Below, piece by piece: positions 34,392 through 43,380 of a stretch of 64,000 bases of DNA. The stretch lies in NCBI RefSeq assembly GCF_003925875.1, contig NZ_AP019309.1:1364001-1428000 (forward strand). Direction: 5' to 3'. Numbering within the stretch: the first letter of the stretch is position 1; the number at the start of each line of letters is the position of its first letter. Below the pieces are notes generated by a model. It did not search any database, had not been told where the DNA came from, and worked only from the letters and a program-made list of their open reading frames with translations. The stretch comes from Intestinibaculum porci. Its GTDB lineage: Bacteria > Bacillota_I > Bacilli_A > Erysipelotrichales > Coprobacillaceae. A program made the translations under genes and the position numbers.

Positions 34392-34724
34392 ATGAAACAT
34401 TTAAGAAAAGATCATTCTTCACAGCTGATTTTTATGACAGCTGATCAGAGATTAGCGATTGATGAAAATATTATTGAGGAAATCTTTGGTCGAGATGAAG
34501 TTGAAAATCAGACCTGGATTGGTTTAACTGAAGATTATAATGATTTAGATGGTCCTTTTGATGCGATCAATCCTGTTTTTATCAATAGTGAAACCTATTT
34601 AAAAGACTTCTGTTTTTATCGCGGGAAAAGTTCTCATCAGGATGTTCTTGAAAAGATGATCGCTTTCTTTGAGGAGGCGAAAGCGCACCATCAAAAGATT
34701 CAGGCCTTAGAAATAGGAGAATGA
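34392..34724 (+). CDS. Hypothetical protein, paralogue of the protein at 27226
   Basis: The 110-residue acidic protein shares IGLTEDYNDLDGPF and a FFEEAKAHHQ helix with the protein at 27226-27570. I do not recognise the family. It is placed between a GNAT gene (4-bp gap) and a two-component system (1-bp gap), so it is probably translated from the same message as the response regulator. The paralogue also lies beside a GNAT gene. Confidence 0.65.
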   Translation: MKHLRKDHSSQLIFMTADQRLAIDENIIEEIFGRDEVENQTWIGLTEDYNDLDGPFDAINPVFINSETYLKDFCFYRGKSSHQDVLEKMIAFFEEAKAHHQKIQALEIGE

Positions 34725-34725
34725 T

Positions 34726-35391
34726 ATGATGACAATCATGATTATTGAAGATGAAGAAATGATTCGTGAAGAACTTTCTTCTTTATTAGAAAGTGCAGGG
34801 TATAGTGTGATTGCGCCAACGGATTTTCAGAATGTCACGAAGCAGGTATTAGACGTAAAACCAGACTTGCTGTTATTAGATATTCAGCTGCCGGGGGTGA
34901 ATGGGGAAGTCGTGTTAAAAACCATTCGGGAACATTCCTCTTTACCAGTCATTATGGTCACAAGTCGTAATACTGAGATTGATGAAGTGCTATCGATGAG
35001 TTATGGGGCTGATGATTATATCACCAAACCTTATAATCCAACATTACTGTTATTACGAGTACAGGCAGTTTTAAAAAGAACTCAGAATGTGAAAAATGAA
35101 GAGATCACGTATGAAGATATTCATGTTGATATGAAAAAAGGGGTCTTAAAGACAGGAGACCATGAAGAAGTGTTAACGAAAAATGAAATGCTGATATTTT
35201 CATATTTATTAAATCATCGCCAGGGCATTGTCTCACGTGATGAACTGATGACCACTTTATGGGATCATAAGGAATATATCAGTGATAATGCCTTAACGGT
35301 CAATATCTCCCGTTTACGTAAGAAGCTCAAGAACTTAGGCCATGAAAATGCTATTGAAACCCGTAAAGGGCAGGGGTATATCTTGGCATGA
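34726..35391 (+). CDS. OmpR-family response regulator (BceR-like)
   Basis: The 221-residue regulator has a complete receiver: acidic pair in IIEDEEMI, phospho-accepting Asp in LLLLDIQLPGVNGE (about residue 52), Thr/Ser in MVTSRNTE and Lys in YITKPYNP. A winged-helix output domain follows (LTKNEMLIFSYLLNHRQGIV to RKGQGYILA). Similarity in style is to BceR/VirR regulators of antimicrobial-peptide defence. Its stop overlaps the kinase start by 4 bp. Confidence 0.92.
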   Translation: MMTIMIIEDEEMIREELSSLLESAGYSVIAPTDFQNVTKQVLDVKPDLLLLDIQLPGVNGEVVLKTIREHSSLPVIMVTSRNTEIDEVLSMSYGADDYITKPYNPTLLLLRVQAVLKRTQNVKNEEITYEDIHVDMKKGVLKTGDHEEVLTKNEMLIFSYLLNHRQGIVSRDELMTTLWDHKEYISDNALTVNISRLRKKLKNLGHENAIETRKGQGYILA

Positions 35392-36380
35392 AACGTTATC
35401 TCTTAGATCATCTCGTTTCGCTTATCATTGTGATCCTAATGATGGCTTTAAGTTACTTTATGGCTGATGCTTTTCAAACTTCAAGGCAGTTTATTTATGG
35501 GATGTTAGTGGTGGAAGGGATAGGCTGTTTGAGTCTTTTTCTCTATGACTTTTTACGGAAACATTTCTTTTATCAGGACTTACATAACAAACTTACCCAT
35601 TTAGATCAAAAGTATTTACTCAATGAAATGTTAGAGCGTCCCCGCTTTTATGAAGGACAGGTGCTTTATGACACCCTCTATCAGGCTAATAAATCGATGA
35701 ATGAACACTTAGCAGAATATGAACGTGAACTGACTGATTATAAAGACTTTATTGAAATGTGGATTCATCAGGTCAAAACCCCCATTGCCTCGTTATCTCT
35801 CTTATTACATCATGAACATAATCAGAAAGCTTTAACCCAGTTAAATCGGATTGAGAATTATACCAGTCAGGTGCTTTATTACATTCGTTCTCAGTCAAAA
35901 ACCAAAGACTATCTCATCAAAGAGGTGAATCTTAGTGATGTGGTCAATCATGTTCTTGTCCGTAATAAAGATGATTTATTAGCTTATGGTTTTGACTTTC
36001 AGATTGACCCTTTAGATGTTAATGTTTATAGCGATGCCAAATGGTTAGAATTCATTTTAGATCAGATTGTCTCTAATGCCATTAAATATCGTAAAGAGCA
36101 TCCTGTCTTAAAGATTTATACCAAAGAAGATCAGGATCATCTCTCCTTAATGATTGAAGATCATGGCCTTGGTATTAAAGCCAGTGATCTGCCTCAGGTC
36201 TTTAAAAACTCTTATACCGGTTATAATGGTCATATCGAATCGAAGGCGACCGGCATGGGCTTATTTATTGTGAAAAAGCTTTGTGATGCCTTAGGTCATC
36301 AGGTATCAATTGATTCTAAGGAAGGATCTTATACGATTGTCACCATAACCTTTGGCAAACATGATTATTTTATAAATTAA
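35388..36380 (+). CDS. Sensor histidine kinase, intramembrane-sensing type (BceS-like)
   Basis: The 330-residue kinase has two close N-terminal membrane helices (residues about 8-28 and 36-56) with almost no extracellular loop, typical of BceS-type kinases that sense through a partner ABC transporter. The phospho-accepting His lies in MWIHQVKTPIASLSLL, followed by the N box QIVSNAIKYR, and ATP-lid motifs IEDHGLGIK and ATGMGLFIVKKL. It overlaps the regulator gene by 4 bp. No BceAB-type transporter is next to it; a terminator follows instead. Confidence 0.92.
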   Translation: MKRYLLDHLVSLIIVILMMALSYFMADAFQTSRQFIYGMLVVEGIGCLSLFLYDFLRKHFFYQDLHNKLTHLDQKYLLNEMLERPRFYEGQVLYDTLYQANKSMNEHLAEYERELTDYKDFIEMWIHQVKTPIASLSLLLHHEHNQKALTQLNRIENYTSQVLYYIRSQSKTKDYLIKEVNLSDVVNHVLVRNKDDLLAYGFDFQIDPLDVNVYSDAKWLEFILDQIVSNAIKYRKEHPVLKIYTKEDQDHLSLMIEDHGLGIKASDLPQVFKNSYTGYNGHIESKATGMGLFIVKKLCDALGHQVSIDSKEGSYTIVTITFGKHDYFIN

Positions 36381-36412
36381 GCTGTTTACCCGCATGGGCA
36401 AACAGCTTTTTT
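36378..36412. terminator. Bidirectional terminator
   Basis: AAGCTGTTTACCC pairs with GGGCAAACAGCTT around a short loop, followed by six T, between convergent kinase and LysR genes. Confidence 0.85.
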
Positions 36413-37253
36413 ACGATAATTGCTTAAACCATTTGGCCAGGTGCTGATACTCAGATTCTAGGCAAATACAGTAGAAATCCATATGGGCGTCTTCATCCGC
36501 AAAAGGAATCGAAAATCGATGGCGACGCATTCCTAGAATACGTATTGATAAATCGGTGGAGAAGGTTGGAAGAGAGGATGTATCAGCTACTTCGATCAGG
36601 GATTCAGAGCCGGAGAGTAAAAGGAATTTAGATTGTGGCATATGTTTTCTGACAATCGCATCCCAGACCCCAACTTCAGAAACCATCAAAAAGCTTTCGC
36701 CATTCATCTGTGCAAAAGTGACACTATTTTCATAAGCATACTTATGCTCTGATACGAGGCAGGCACACAGCTGCTCAGAGCCGCAATGTTTAGAATAATA
36801 AAGTTCATCCTCAAGGGGATGTGTAAGGATGATCATTTGATAGGTTTTGTTATTGAGACCTGTGAGCAGGGACTGCTCATCAGCCATTTCTGTAGATATG
36901 GCCATTTGCGTGAAGGCTGCTGTCAGTTTTGGGGTTAATTCCAGCAGTGGTCCCGGAGCGCAGGAGCCAACGGTGATCGTTTTATGGCGACGATCGGTCA
37001 GCCGTACCTGCTCTTCCATGGCTTCCTGCATCCGCAAGATATTTTCAGCATATTCCGCTGCCACTTTTCCCGTCTCATTAAGATATAGTCGCTTTTTCTC
37101 CCGCGCAAACAGTTTCACACCAAATTCTTCTTCAAGTTTATGCATCGATCTCGTGAGCGTGGGCTGAGTGAGATGCAGGGCTTGGGCTGCCTCAGAGAGA
37201 GTGCGATGCTTTTTGAAAGCCACAAGATGTTCTAAAAGATATGTATCAATCAT
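36411..37253 (-). CDS. LysR-family transcriptional regulator
   Basis: I set the start at 37253, where AGGAAGG precedes the ATG and the helix-turn-helix begins at once (MIDTYLLEHLVAFKKHRTLS, AAQALHLTQPTLTRSMHKLE); a longer open frame reaches 37394. The 280-residue protein has a C-terminal effector-binding domain starting around KTITVGSCAPGPLL. It is divergent to a flavodoxin and an aldo/keto reductase gene, with a 17-bp palindrome between them, so it likely controls both itself and that pair. The effector is unknown. Confidence 0.9.
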   Translation of the reverse strand: MIDTYLLEHLVAFKKHRTLSEAAQALHLTQPTLTRSMHKLEEEFGVKLFAREKKRLYLNETGKVAAEYAENILRMQEAMEEQVRLTDRRHKTITVGSCAPGPLLELTPKLTAAFTQMAISTEMADEQSLLTGLNNKTYQMIILTHPLEDELYYSKHCGSEQLCACLVSEHKYAYENSVTFAQMNGESFLMVSEVGVWDAIVRKHMPQSKFLLLSGSESLIEVADTSSLPTFSTDLSIRILGMRRHRFSIPFADEDAHMDFYCICLESEYQHLAKWFKQLS

Positions 37254-37270
37254 AATAACCTTCCTGTAAA

Positions 37271-37287
37271 TATACGTGATACGTATA
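37271..37287. promoter_or_regulatory. LysR-type operator palindrome
   Basis: TATACGTGATACGTATA is a perfect palindrome with 7-bp arms and fits the T-N11-A rule of LysR binding sites. It lies 18 bp before the LysR start in the divergent spacer. Confidence 0.65.
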
Positions 37288-37384
37288 TTATAATACGAAA
37301 GTTCAATTTTACAATACAGTAATATCGGGATAAGATGTAGCTGTAAAGATAAATGAAATTTATAAAAGAAAGGAAGATAAAAAG

Positions 37385-37858
37385 ATGCAGACACTTATTG
37401 CATACTTCTCTTGGAGTGGTCATACAGTAAAAATCGCAAAAAAGATCGCTGCTGAGACGGACGCAGATTTGTTTAGAATTGAACGTCAAGTGCCTTATAG
37501 CCAAGACTATGAGACATGTGCCTATAAAGAAGCTAAAGAAGAAATTGATCAAAAGGTCAGACCGGAGATTAAGACACCGCTGCCAGATATTCAAAAATAT
37601 GACAATATCATTGTGGCGTTTCCTATCTGGTGGTATACCTCACCGCTGCCGGTATGGAAATTTTTAGAATCGTATCCGGATTGGAAAGGGAAAAAGATTT
37701 ATCTTTTTGCTAATTCTTATACCGATGACTATACATATATGGAAAATGCCTTAAAAGATGCTCGGTCTTCAGTTAAAAATGCCAAAGTGGAAGCGGGACT
37801 CTTTAATCAGGAAATAGAAAAATTAGATGAATGGTTAATTGAAAGACATTTGAAATAG
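37385..37858 (+). CDS. Flavodoxin-family protein
   Basis: The 157-residue protein begins TLIAYFSWSGHTVKIAKKIA, the FMN-phosphate-binding loop of flavodoxin-like proteins, followed by PDIQKYDNIIVAFPIWWYTS around the isoalloxazine ring. It would carry electrons or act as an FMN-dependent reductase in the cytoplasm. AAAGGAAGATAAAAAG precedes the ATG. It is followed 12 bp later by an aldo/keto reductase gene, and the divergent LysR gene probably controls both. Confidence 0.9.
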   Translation: MQTLIAYFSWSGHTVKIAKKIAAETDADLFRIERQVPYSQDYETCAYKEAKEEIDQKVRPEIKTPLPDIQKYDNIIVAFPIWWYTSPLPVWKFLESYPDWKGKKIYLFANSYTDDYTYMENALKDARSSVKNAKVEAGLFNQEIEKLDEWLIERHLK

Positions 37859-37870
37859 GAGGATTAAAAA

Positions 37871-38731
37871 ATGGAATATGTTACATTAAACACAGGGGCT
37901 AATATGCCATTAGAAGGATTTGGGGTTTTTCAGATTCCTGATCTAAAAGAATGCGAAGAGGTAGTGTATAACGCGATTAAGACTGGCTATCGTTTATTAG
38001 ATACGGCTGCTGCATATGGAAATGAAGAAGCTGTTGGCAAGGGCGTTGATCGGGCCATCGCAGATGGCTTCACGACGCGTGAAGAACTCTTTATCACGAC
38101 GAAAGTATGGGTTACTGATATGAAGAGTGAAGAAGCTGCTTACGAAGCTGTTAAAACATCTCTTAAAAAATTAAATATGGATTACGTTGATCTGATTCTC
38201 TTACATCAGCCCATGAGTGATTACTTTGCGGCTTATCGCGGCATTACGAAAGCATACAAAGAAGGTTTAACCAAAGCGATTGGTGTCGCTAACTTTTATC
38301 CAGCCATTCTCGCTAACCTTTGCAAAACTGTTGATGTTATTCCAGCGGTTAACCAGATTGAGCTTCATCCTTACTTTGCGCAGGAAGCAGCTTTGGAAAA
38401 TATGAAGGCTTATGGTATTGTACCTCAGGCATGGGCACCTTTAGCGGAAGGAAAACATGGTATCTTCACTGATCCTGTGTTAACCGAAATTGGTAAGAAA
38501 TATCATAAGAGTGCCGCTCAGGTTGCTTTAAAGTGGAATGCGCAGCGGGGTGTATCCATTATTCCTAAGTCAGTCCATGTAGAAAGAATGCTGGAGAATA
38601 TTGATATTTGGGATTTTGAACTGACAGATGAAGAAATGGCTCAGATTACTGCTATGGATTTAGGACATAGTGAAATTGTGAGCCATGATGATCCTGCTTT
38701 TGTAAAATACATTTTTCATCTGCATTCATAA
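37871..38731 (+). CDS. Aldo/keto reductase
   Basis: The 286-residue NADPH-dependent reductase has the full family set: GYRLLDTAAAYGNEEAVGKG with Asp and Tyr, Lys in FITTKVWVTDM, His in VDLILLHQPMSDY, and the cofactor motif VSIIPKSVHVERMLENI. It would reduce aldehydes or ketones. AGGAGGATTAAAAA precedes the ATG. With the flavodoxin it forms a short redox operon opposite the LysR gene, perhaps for carbonyl stress. Substrate unknown. Confidence 0.92.
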   Translation: MEYVTLNTGANMPLEGFGVFQIPDLKECEEVVYNAIKTGYRLLDTAAAYGNEEAVGKGVDRAIADGFTTREELFITTKVWVTDMKSEEAAYEAVKTSLKKLNMDYVDLILLHQPMSDYFAAYRGITKAYKEGLTKAIGVANFYPAILANLCKTVDVIPAVNQIELHPYFAQEAALENMKAYGIVPQAWAPLAEGKHGIFTDPVLTEIGKKYHKSAAQVALKWNAQRGVSIIPKSVHVERMLENIDIWDFELTDEEMAQITAMDLGHSEIVSHDDPAFVKYIFHLHS

Positions 38732-38859
38732 GAAATATTGTAGGATGATCTCGGGCTTATGACGTAAGAGAATAGTAGCTTTCGTTTTCATGATCGTAAA
38801 TGGTTCATAAGAATTTGATATTTTCTTAAGCATTTTCTTATTTCTCTGACAAATTATTG

Positions 38860-38868
38860 TGCTATAAT
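38860..38868 (+). promoter_or_regulatory. Extended -10 promoter of the glyoxalase-like gene
   Basis: TGCTATAAT is an extended -10 element 25 bp before the ATG at 38893. No good -35 box is seen, as expected for this type. Confidence 0.55.
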
Positions 38869-38892
38869 AGCGCAAAAGAGGAGGGATGTTCC

Positions 38893-39237
38893 ATGACAGA
38901 ACATATTGTTTACGTTCATGATCCAAAAGCTATGAAAGCTTATTATACTGATAAATTAGGTTTTACTTTATTAGCAGAAAGAGAAGGGCCACGCTACGTG
39001 CTTGGCTTTGAAAATACGCCGATTCGTATCGTCTTAGCTTCTCGTCATTTAGCCACCGATCCTAAACAGGCTAACGAGATGCCATCATTATTACTCAAAG
39101 TGAAAGATATTCATAAAGTGTATAACACGATGCGCGATCGCGGGGTTGTTGTTTCTGATTTATTTGAATTAGGAGATATGAAAACTTTCAATTTCGCAGA
39201 TGGTGAAAATCATTATATGGCCTGCTGGCAGCGCTAG
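38893..39237 (+). CDS. VOC-family (glyoxalase/bleomycin resistance-like) protein
   Basis: The ATG at 38893 follows GAGGAGGGATGTTCC. The 114-residue single VOC domain starts TEHIVYVHDPKAMKAYYTDK and ends NFADGENHYMACWQR, with His near residue 4 and Glu near residue 108 as possible metal ligands. VOC proteins are metal-dependent isomerases, dioxygenases or drug-binding proteins. The downstream hairpin overlaps the stop codon. Function cannot be narrowed. Confidence 0.82.
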   Translation: MTEHIVYVHDPKAMKAYYTDKLGFTLLAEREGPRYVLGFENTPIRIVLASRHLATDPKQANEMPSLLLKVKDIHKVYNTMRDRGVVVSDLFELGDMKTFNFADGENHYMACWQR

Positions 39238-39262
39238 AGTGAGTTTTGCTCTAGTGCTTTTT
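39229..39262 (+). terminator. Rho-independent terminator
   Basis: GCGCTAGAG and CTCTAGTGC pair (with one G-T pair) and are followed by TTTTTATTT. The stem contains the stop codon of the VOC gene. Confidence 0.75.
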
Positions 39263-39309
39263 ATTTGGTTTAGCTTCCGGTATAATAAAAGAGAAAGTGA
39301 GGGAAGCCT

Positions 39310-41130
39310 ATGTTTTTACCAATCTCAAAAGAAGATATGGCGGAAAGAGGATGGGAGCAGTGCGACTTCGTCTTCGTCATCGGTGATGCCTATGTCGATC
39401 ATTCATCCTTTGGCCCCGCTATTATTTCCCGTGTCTTAGAATCTCGCGGCTATAAGGTAGGGATCATTTCTCAGCCTGATGTCCACGATGAAAACAGTAT
39501 TACCATTTTAGGAGAACCCCGTTTAGCCTTTTTAGTGTGCGCTGGTAATATGGATTCGATGGTCAACCACTATACTGTCAATAAAAAGAAACGTCATCAG
39601 GATGCGTATACCCCTGGCGGCGTCTTTGGCAAACGTCCTAATTATCCAACTATTGTTTATACCAATATGATCAAACGCAAGTATAAACATAAACCCGTTG
39701 TCCTAGGCGGTATTGAAGCGTCGCTGCGGCGCTTAGCGCATTATGATTACTGGCAAAACAAACTGAAACGTTCAATTTTACTAGACTCCGGAGCTGATTT
39801 ACTCATTTATGGGATGGGGGAATTAGCCATTGTCGAAGTGGCAGATGCGTTAGAGGCCGGAATTCCCGTCGAAGATATTACCTATATTGATGGAACGGTT
39901 TATAAATGTAAAGATCCAAGTGATGTCTTTGAAGGAATCATGTTGCCAGAATATGATGAGATGAAGAAAGATAAGCTCGTCTATGCGAAGTCTTTTGGCA
40001 TTCAGATCAAACATACCGATCATATTACCGCGCATCGCTTGATCGAAAAGTACGGTGAGAAACGCTATGTTGTCCAAAATCCGCCGCAGCGTCCTTTAAC
40101 GACGCAGGAGTTAGATGATGTGTATGAATTGCCTTATGAAAATACCTATCATCCTTCCTATGAAGCTTTAGGCGGTGTGCCAGCGATTAAGGAAATCAAA
40201 TTTTCCTTAGCGAGCAACCGCGGCTGCTTTGGCGCTTGCTCTTTCTGCGCCATTACCTTCCATGAAGGACGAACGATTCAGGCTCGTTCTCACGAATCAT
40301 TGATTCGTGAAGCAAAGAAGATGATTCAGGATCCTGATTTCAAAGGTTATATTCATGATGTCGGCGGTCCTACTGCCAACTTCCGGCGTCCTGCCTGCGA
40401 AAAGCAGAAGACCAAAGGCGTCTGCATGAATAAGGAATGTTTATGGCCAAAGGTTTGTAAAAACATGGTTGTCGATCATTCGGATTATGTGGCTTTACTG
40501 AGAAAATTACGCGCTTTAGATGGAGTGAAGAAAGTCTTTATCCGTTCCGGCATTCGTTATGATTATGCTTTAGCGGATCCCGATGATACGTTTTTAAGAG
40601 AATTATCGCAGTATCATGTGTCCGGGCAGCTGCGTGTTGCACCCGAACATGTCTCTGATCATGTCTTAGACCTGATGGGGAAACCACGTAATGATGTTTA
40701 TAAACAGTTCTGTAAGAAGTTTGAAAAGATCAATAAGGAGCTGCATCTCAATCAGTATTTAGTTCCTTATCTGATTTCATCTCATCCTGGTTCGACTTTG
40801 AAAGATGCCATTGCTTTAGCGGAAAGTATTCGTGATATGGGCTATATGCCTGAACAGGTGCAGGATTTCTATCCAACGCCATCAACAGTTTCAACCGTAA
40901 TGTATTATTGCGGCGTCGATCCACGTAACATGAAGCCGGTTTATTCGGTCACGGATCCTCATGAAAAAGCAATGCAGCGGGCGCTTTTACAGTACCGTAA
41001 ACCAGAAAATTACGATTTGGTCAAAGAAGCGCTCATTAAAGCCCATCGGGAAGATTTAATTGGCTATGATCACAGTCATTGTCTGATTCCGCCAAGAAAA
41101 CCGAAAGGGCATCCTCATCATAAAAAATAA
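39310..41130 (+). CDS. YgiQ-family radical SAM protein
   Basis: The 606-residue protein is a full YgiQ: N-terminal domain with GDAYVDHSSFGPAIISRVLE, VLGGIEASLRRLAHYDYW, then the radical SAM core with its Cys triplet in RGCFGACSFCAITFHEGR, and a C-terminal region with DPRNMKPVYSVTDPHEKAMQ. The family is widespread in bacteria and of unknown substrate. GTGAGGGAAGCCT precedes the ATG. A small gene follows 14 bp later. Confidence 0.93.
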   Translation: MFLPISKEDMAERGWEQCDFVFVIGDAYVDHSSFGPAIISRVLESRGYKVGIISQPDVHDENSITILGEPRLAFLVCAGNMDSMVNHYTVNKKKRHQDAYTPGGVFGKRPNYPTIVYTNMIKRKYKHKPVVLGGIEASLRRLAHYDYWQNKLKRSILLDSGADLLIYGMGELAIVEVADALEAGIPVEDITYIDGTVYKCKDPSDVFEGIMLPEYDEMKKDKLVYAKSFGIQIKHTDHITAHRLIEKYGEKRYVVQNPPQRPLTTQELDDVYELPYENTYHPSYEALGGVPAIKEIKFSLASNRGCFGACSFCAITFHEGRTIQARSHESLIREAKKMIQDPDFKGYIHDVGGPTANFRRPACEKQKTKGVCMNKECLWPKVCKNMVVDHSDYVALLRKLRALDGVKKVFIRSGIRYDYALADPDDTFLRELSQYHVSGQLRVAPEHVSDHVLDLMGKPRNDVYKQFCKKFEKINKELHLNQYLVPYLISSHPGSTLKDAIALAESIRDMGYMPEQVQDFYPTPSTVSTVMYYCGVDPRNMKPVYSVTDPHEKAMQRALLQYRKPENYDLVKEALIKAHREDLIGYDHSHCLIPPRKPKGHPHHKK

Positions 41131-41144
41131 AGGATGGGATCAAA

Positions 41145-41330
41145 ATGAACGATCGAGAAAAGGATATAATCAGGGAAGCTGTGATCAATCAAGCCCTCAC
41201 CGGCAATCCGTTAACCAAGGAAGAAATCGCCTTTATGGCGAATCTTGTAGATCGTGGAATCACTGGTGATGAGGCTGCTCAACTGATTATTGATGATATC
41301 CTTAAAAATGATACAAAAGAAAAGAACTAA
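41145..41330 (+). CDS. Small hypothetical protein after ygiQ
   Basis: The 61-residue acidic protein (IREAVINQALTGNPLTKEEI, AFMANLVDRGITGDEAAQLI) is fully helical in appearance and has no known motif. AAGGATGGGATCAAA precedes the ATG. The 14-bp gap suggests co-transcription with the YgiQ gene, and a terminator follows. Its repeated helix pattern resembles small antitoxin-like domains, but the similarity is too weak to use. Confidence 0.6.
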   Translation: MNDREKDIIREAVINQALTGNPLTKEEIAFMANLVDRGITGDEAAQLIIDDILKNDTKEKN

Positions 41331-41356
41331 GAATGCTATAAGAGTGATGTAAAGAA

Positions 41357-41388
41357 GAAGGTTTCTGGATAGGCAGAAACCTTTTTTG
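41357..41388 (+). terminator. Rho-independent terminator
   Basis: AAGGTTTCTG and CAGAAACCTT form a 10-bp stem followed by TTTTTTG. It separates the YgiQ unit from the hydrogenase operon. Confidence 0.88.
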
Positions 41389-41479
41389 TCATATAATTGT
41401 TTTTTTTATCGTAAAAAATGAACTATGAAACGTCTTAATTGTATTTGTCAAATAATATGCTCATTCTTTTTAGAAAAGG

Positions 41480-41509
41480 ATGACAATAATAATGTGAAAG
41501 TGTTATCAT
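41480..41509 (+). promoter_or_regulatory. Likely promoter of the hydrogenase operon
   Basis: ATGACA (41480-41485) and TATCAT (41504-41509) are 18 bp apart, 38 bp before the start at 41548. No clear Rex- or Fnr-type operator was found. Confidence 0.5.
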
Positions 41510-41547
41510 AATCCTATAAGTTATTTATTTTGTGAAAGGAAGGTTTT

Positions 41548-43380
41548 ATGAGTAGATTAAGTATTGTAACGAAAGACCGTGGCGAAGAAACGGTCGAAGA
41601 GCTCTACAAAGATTTAGAACGTCGTATTCAGGCTTCTCAGCCGGGTTTGTGTCCTGTTGACTTAGCTTCATCATTTCTCAATCTTTGTCATGCTCAGTCC
41701 TGTGGAAAATGTACTCCATGCCGCATCGGCCTCGGCCAGCTAGAAGGGCTCATCGCTGATGTTTTAGATGGTAAAGGGACGATGGACTCTTTAAAACTTA
41801 TCGAAACAACAGCCCAATCCATTTGTGATTCCGCCGACTGCGCGATCGGCAGTGAAGCGGCGCGGATGGTTCTAAAAGGTGTTCGTGGCTTTAAAGAGGA
41901 TTATATTGAACATATTGAACATGGGCGCTGTCTTAATACCCAAAATCAGCCAGTGCCATGCGTGGCCCAGTGCCCGGCGCATGTCGATATTCCTGGCTAT
42001 ATTTCTCTCGTCCATGACGAACGCTACGGTGATGCCGTGAACCTAATCCGTAAAGATAATCCATTCCCAGCGGTTTGCGGTCTGATTTGTGAACATCCTT
42101 GTGAAGTGCGCTGCCGTCGTACGATGGTTGATGATCCGATCAATATCCGTGGCCTTAAACGCTTTGCCGTCGATCATGAAGAACAGCCGCCAGTTTTCAA
42201 AAAATATGAAGCAACGGGTAAAAAAGTGGCCATTGTCGGCGGCGGTCCATCCGGTTTATCGGCAGCTTTCTATCTCTCTATCATGGGTCATGATGTCACT
42301 GTCTTTGAGCAGCGGGCGCGATTAGGCGGGATGTTAAGATATGGGATTCCTGCTTACCGTCTGCCGCGGGAAGAATTAGATCGTGAAATTGATATCCTTA
42401 AAACAACCGGTTTTCAAACAAAAACCAATGTATCGGTTGGTCATGATCTTTCCATCAAAGAACTTAAGGATGATTATGATGCTTTATATGTCGCAATTGG
42501 CGCCCATAATGATCGAAAGATTGGCATTGATGGCGAAGATGCCGATGGCGTCATTTCAGCGGTAGAAATGTTAAGAAGGATCGGGGATGATGATTATCCT
42601 GATTTTACGGGTATGGATATTTGCGTCGTCGGCGGCGGGAACGTCGCCATGGACGTTGCGCGTTCCGCTATTCGTTTAGGCGCTCAATCGGTGAAGATCG
42701 TCTATCGTCGTCGTAAAGTCGATATGACGGCCTTACCAGAAGAAGTTGAAGGCGCCATTGCCGATGGCTGTGAAGTAGTGGAATTACATGCGCCTGTGCG
42801 TATTGCCCATGATGAAAACAATCAGGTGACTGGTTTAGTCGCCCAGCCGCAGATTGTCGGCGAAATCAAATGGGGGCGTCCAGCTCCTTGTAAAGCGGAC
42901 ATAGAAGAAGTCGTTATTCCTTGTCAGCGCGTCTTAGTAGCGATCGGGCAGGGGATTGATTCGCAGTCCTTTGGGGACTTTGGCATCCCAATTCAGCGTG
43001 GCCGTCTGGAAACTTTTGATACCAGCGATGTCAAAGATATGGCCGGCGTCTTTGCCGGCGGGGACTGTGTTACCGGACCAGCAACCGTTATTCGCGCGAT
43101 TGCGGCCGGGAAAGTAGCGGCTGCCAATATCGATGAATATCTCGGTTACCAGCATGAAATTGAAGCGGATGTTGTTATCCCGCGTATTCGTTTCGATGAT
43201 CATAAAGCATGTGGACGTGTCAATATGAAAGAACGCTCACCAAAAGAACGTGTGCAGGACTTCAAGCTGATGGAATGCGGTATGACGCGGGAAGAGGCAA
43301 AGCAGGAATCATCGCGCTGTCTCCATTGTGATCACTTTGGTTATGGCATCTTTAAAGGAGGTCGTATTGCAAAATGGTAA
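41548..43380 (+). CDS. NADH-4Fe4S/GltD-like flavoprotein, electron partner of HydA
   Basis: The 610-residue protein joins several parts. Residues about 30-115 are the 4Fe-4S domain of NuoF/HydB proteins (QSCGKCTPCRIGLGQ). Residues about 128-200 are the Cys-rich GltD N-terminal region (CVAQCPAHVDIPGYI, CGLICEHPCEVRCRR). Two dinucleotide folds follow (AIVGGGPSGLSAAF for FAD, CVVGGGNVAMDVARSAIRLG for NAD(P)H), and GVFAGGDCVTGPATVI closes the FAD site. The FMN-binding part of NuoF is absent. It overlaps hydA by 7 bp and probably passes electrons between NAD(P)H, Fe-S clusters and the hydrogenase, as in NfnB-like systems. Bifurcation is possible but not shown. GGAAGG precedes the ATG. Confidence 0.88.
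   Translation: MSRLSIVTKDRGEETVEELYKDLERRIQASQPGLCPVDLASSFLNLCHAQSCGKCTPCRIGLGQLEGLIADVLDGKGTMDSLKLIETTAQSICDSADCAIGSEAARMVLKGVRGFKEDYIEHIEHGRCLNTQNQPVPCVAQCPAHVDIPGYISLVHDERYGDAVNLIRKDNPFPAVCGLICEHPCEVRCRRTMVDDPINIRGLKRFAVDHEEQPPVFKKYEATGKKVAIVGGGPSGLSAAFYLSIMGHDVTVFEQRARLGGMLRYGIPAYRLPREELDREIDILKTTGFQTKTNVSVGHDLSIKELKDDYDALYVAIGAHNDRKIGIDGEDADGVISAVEMLRRIGDDDYPDFTGMDICVVGGGNVAMDVARSAIRLGAQSVKIVYRRRKVDMTALPEEVEGAIADGCEVVELHAPVRIAHDENNQVTGLVAQPQIVGEIKWGRPAPCKADIEEVVIPCQRVLVAIGQGIDSQSFGDFGIPIQRGRLETFDTSDVKDMAGVFAGGDCVTGPATVIRAIAAGKVAAANIDEYLGYQHEIEADVVIPRIRFDDHKACGRVNMKERSPKERVQDFKLMECGMTREEAKQESSRCLHCDHFGYGIFKGGRIAKW

Noticed and set aside
37254-37384. Longer LysR start at 37394
   Set aside because: The extra 47 residues run through the divergent promoter region, have no ribosome binding site and overlap the operator; the ATG at 37253 starts the conserved domain.
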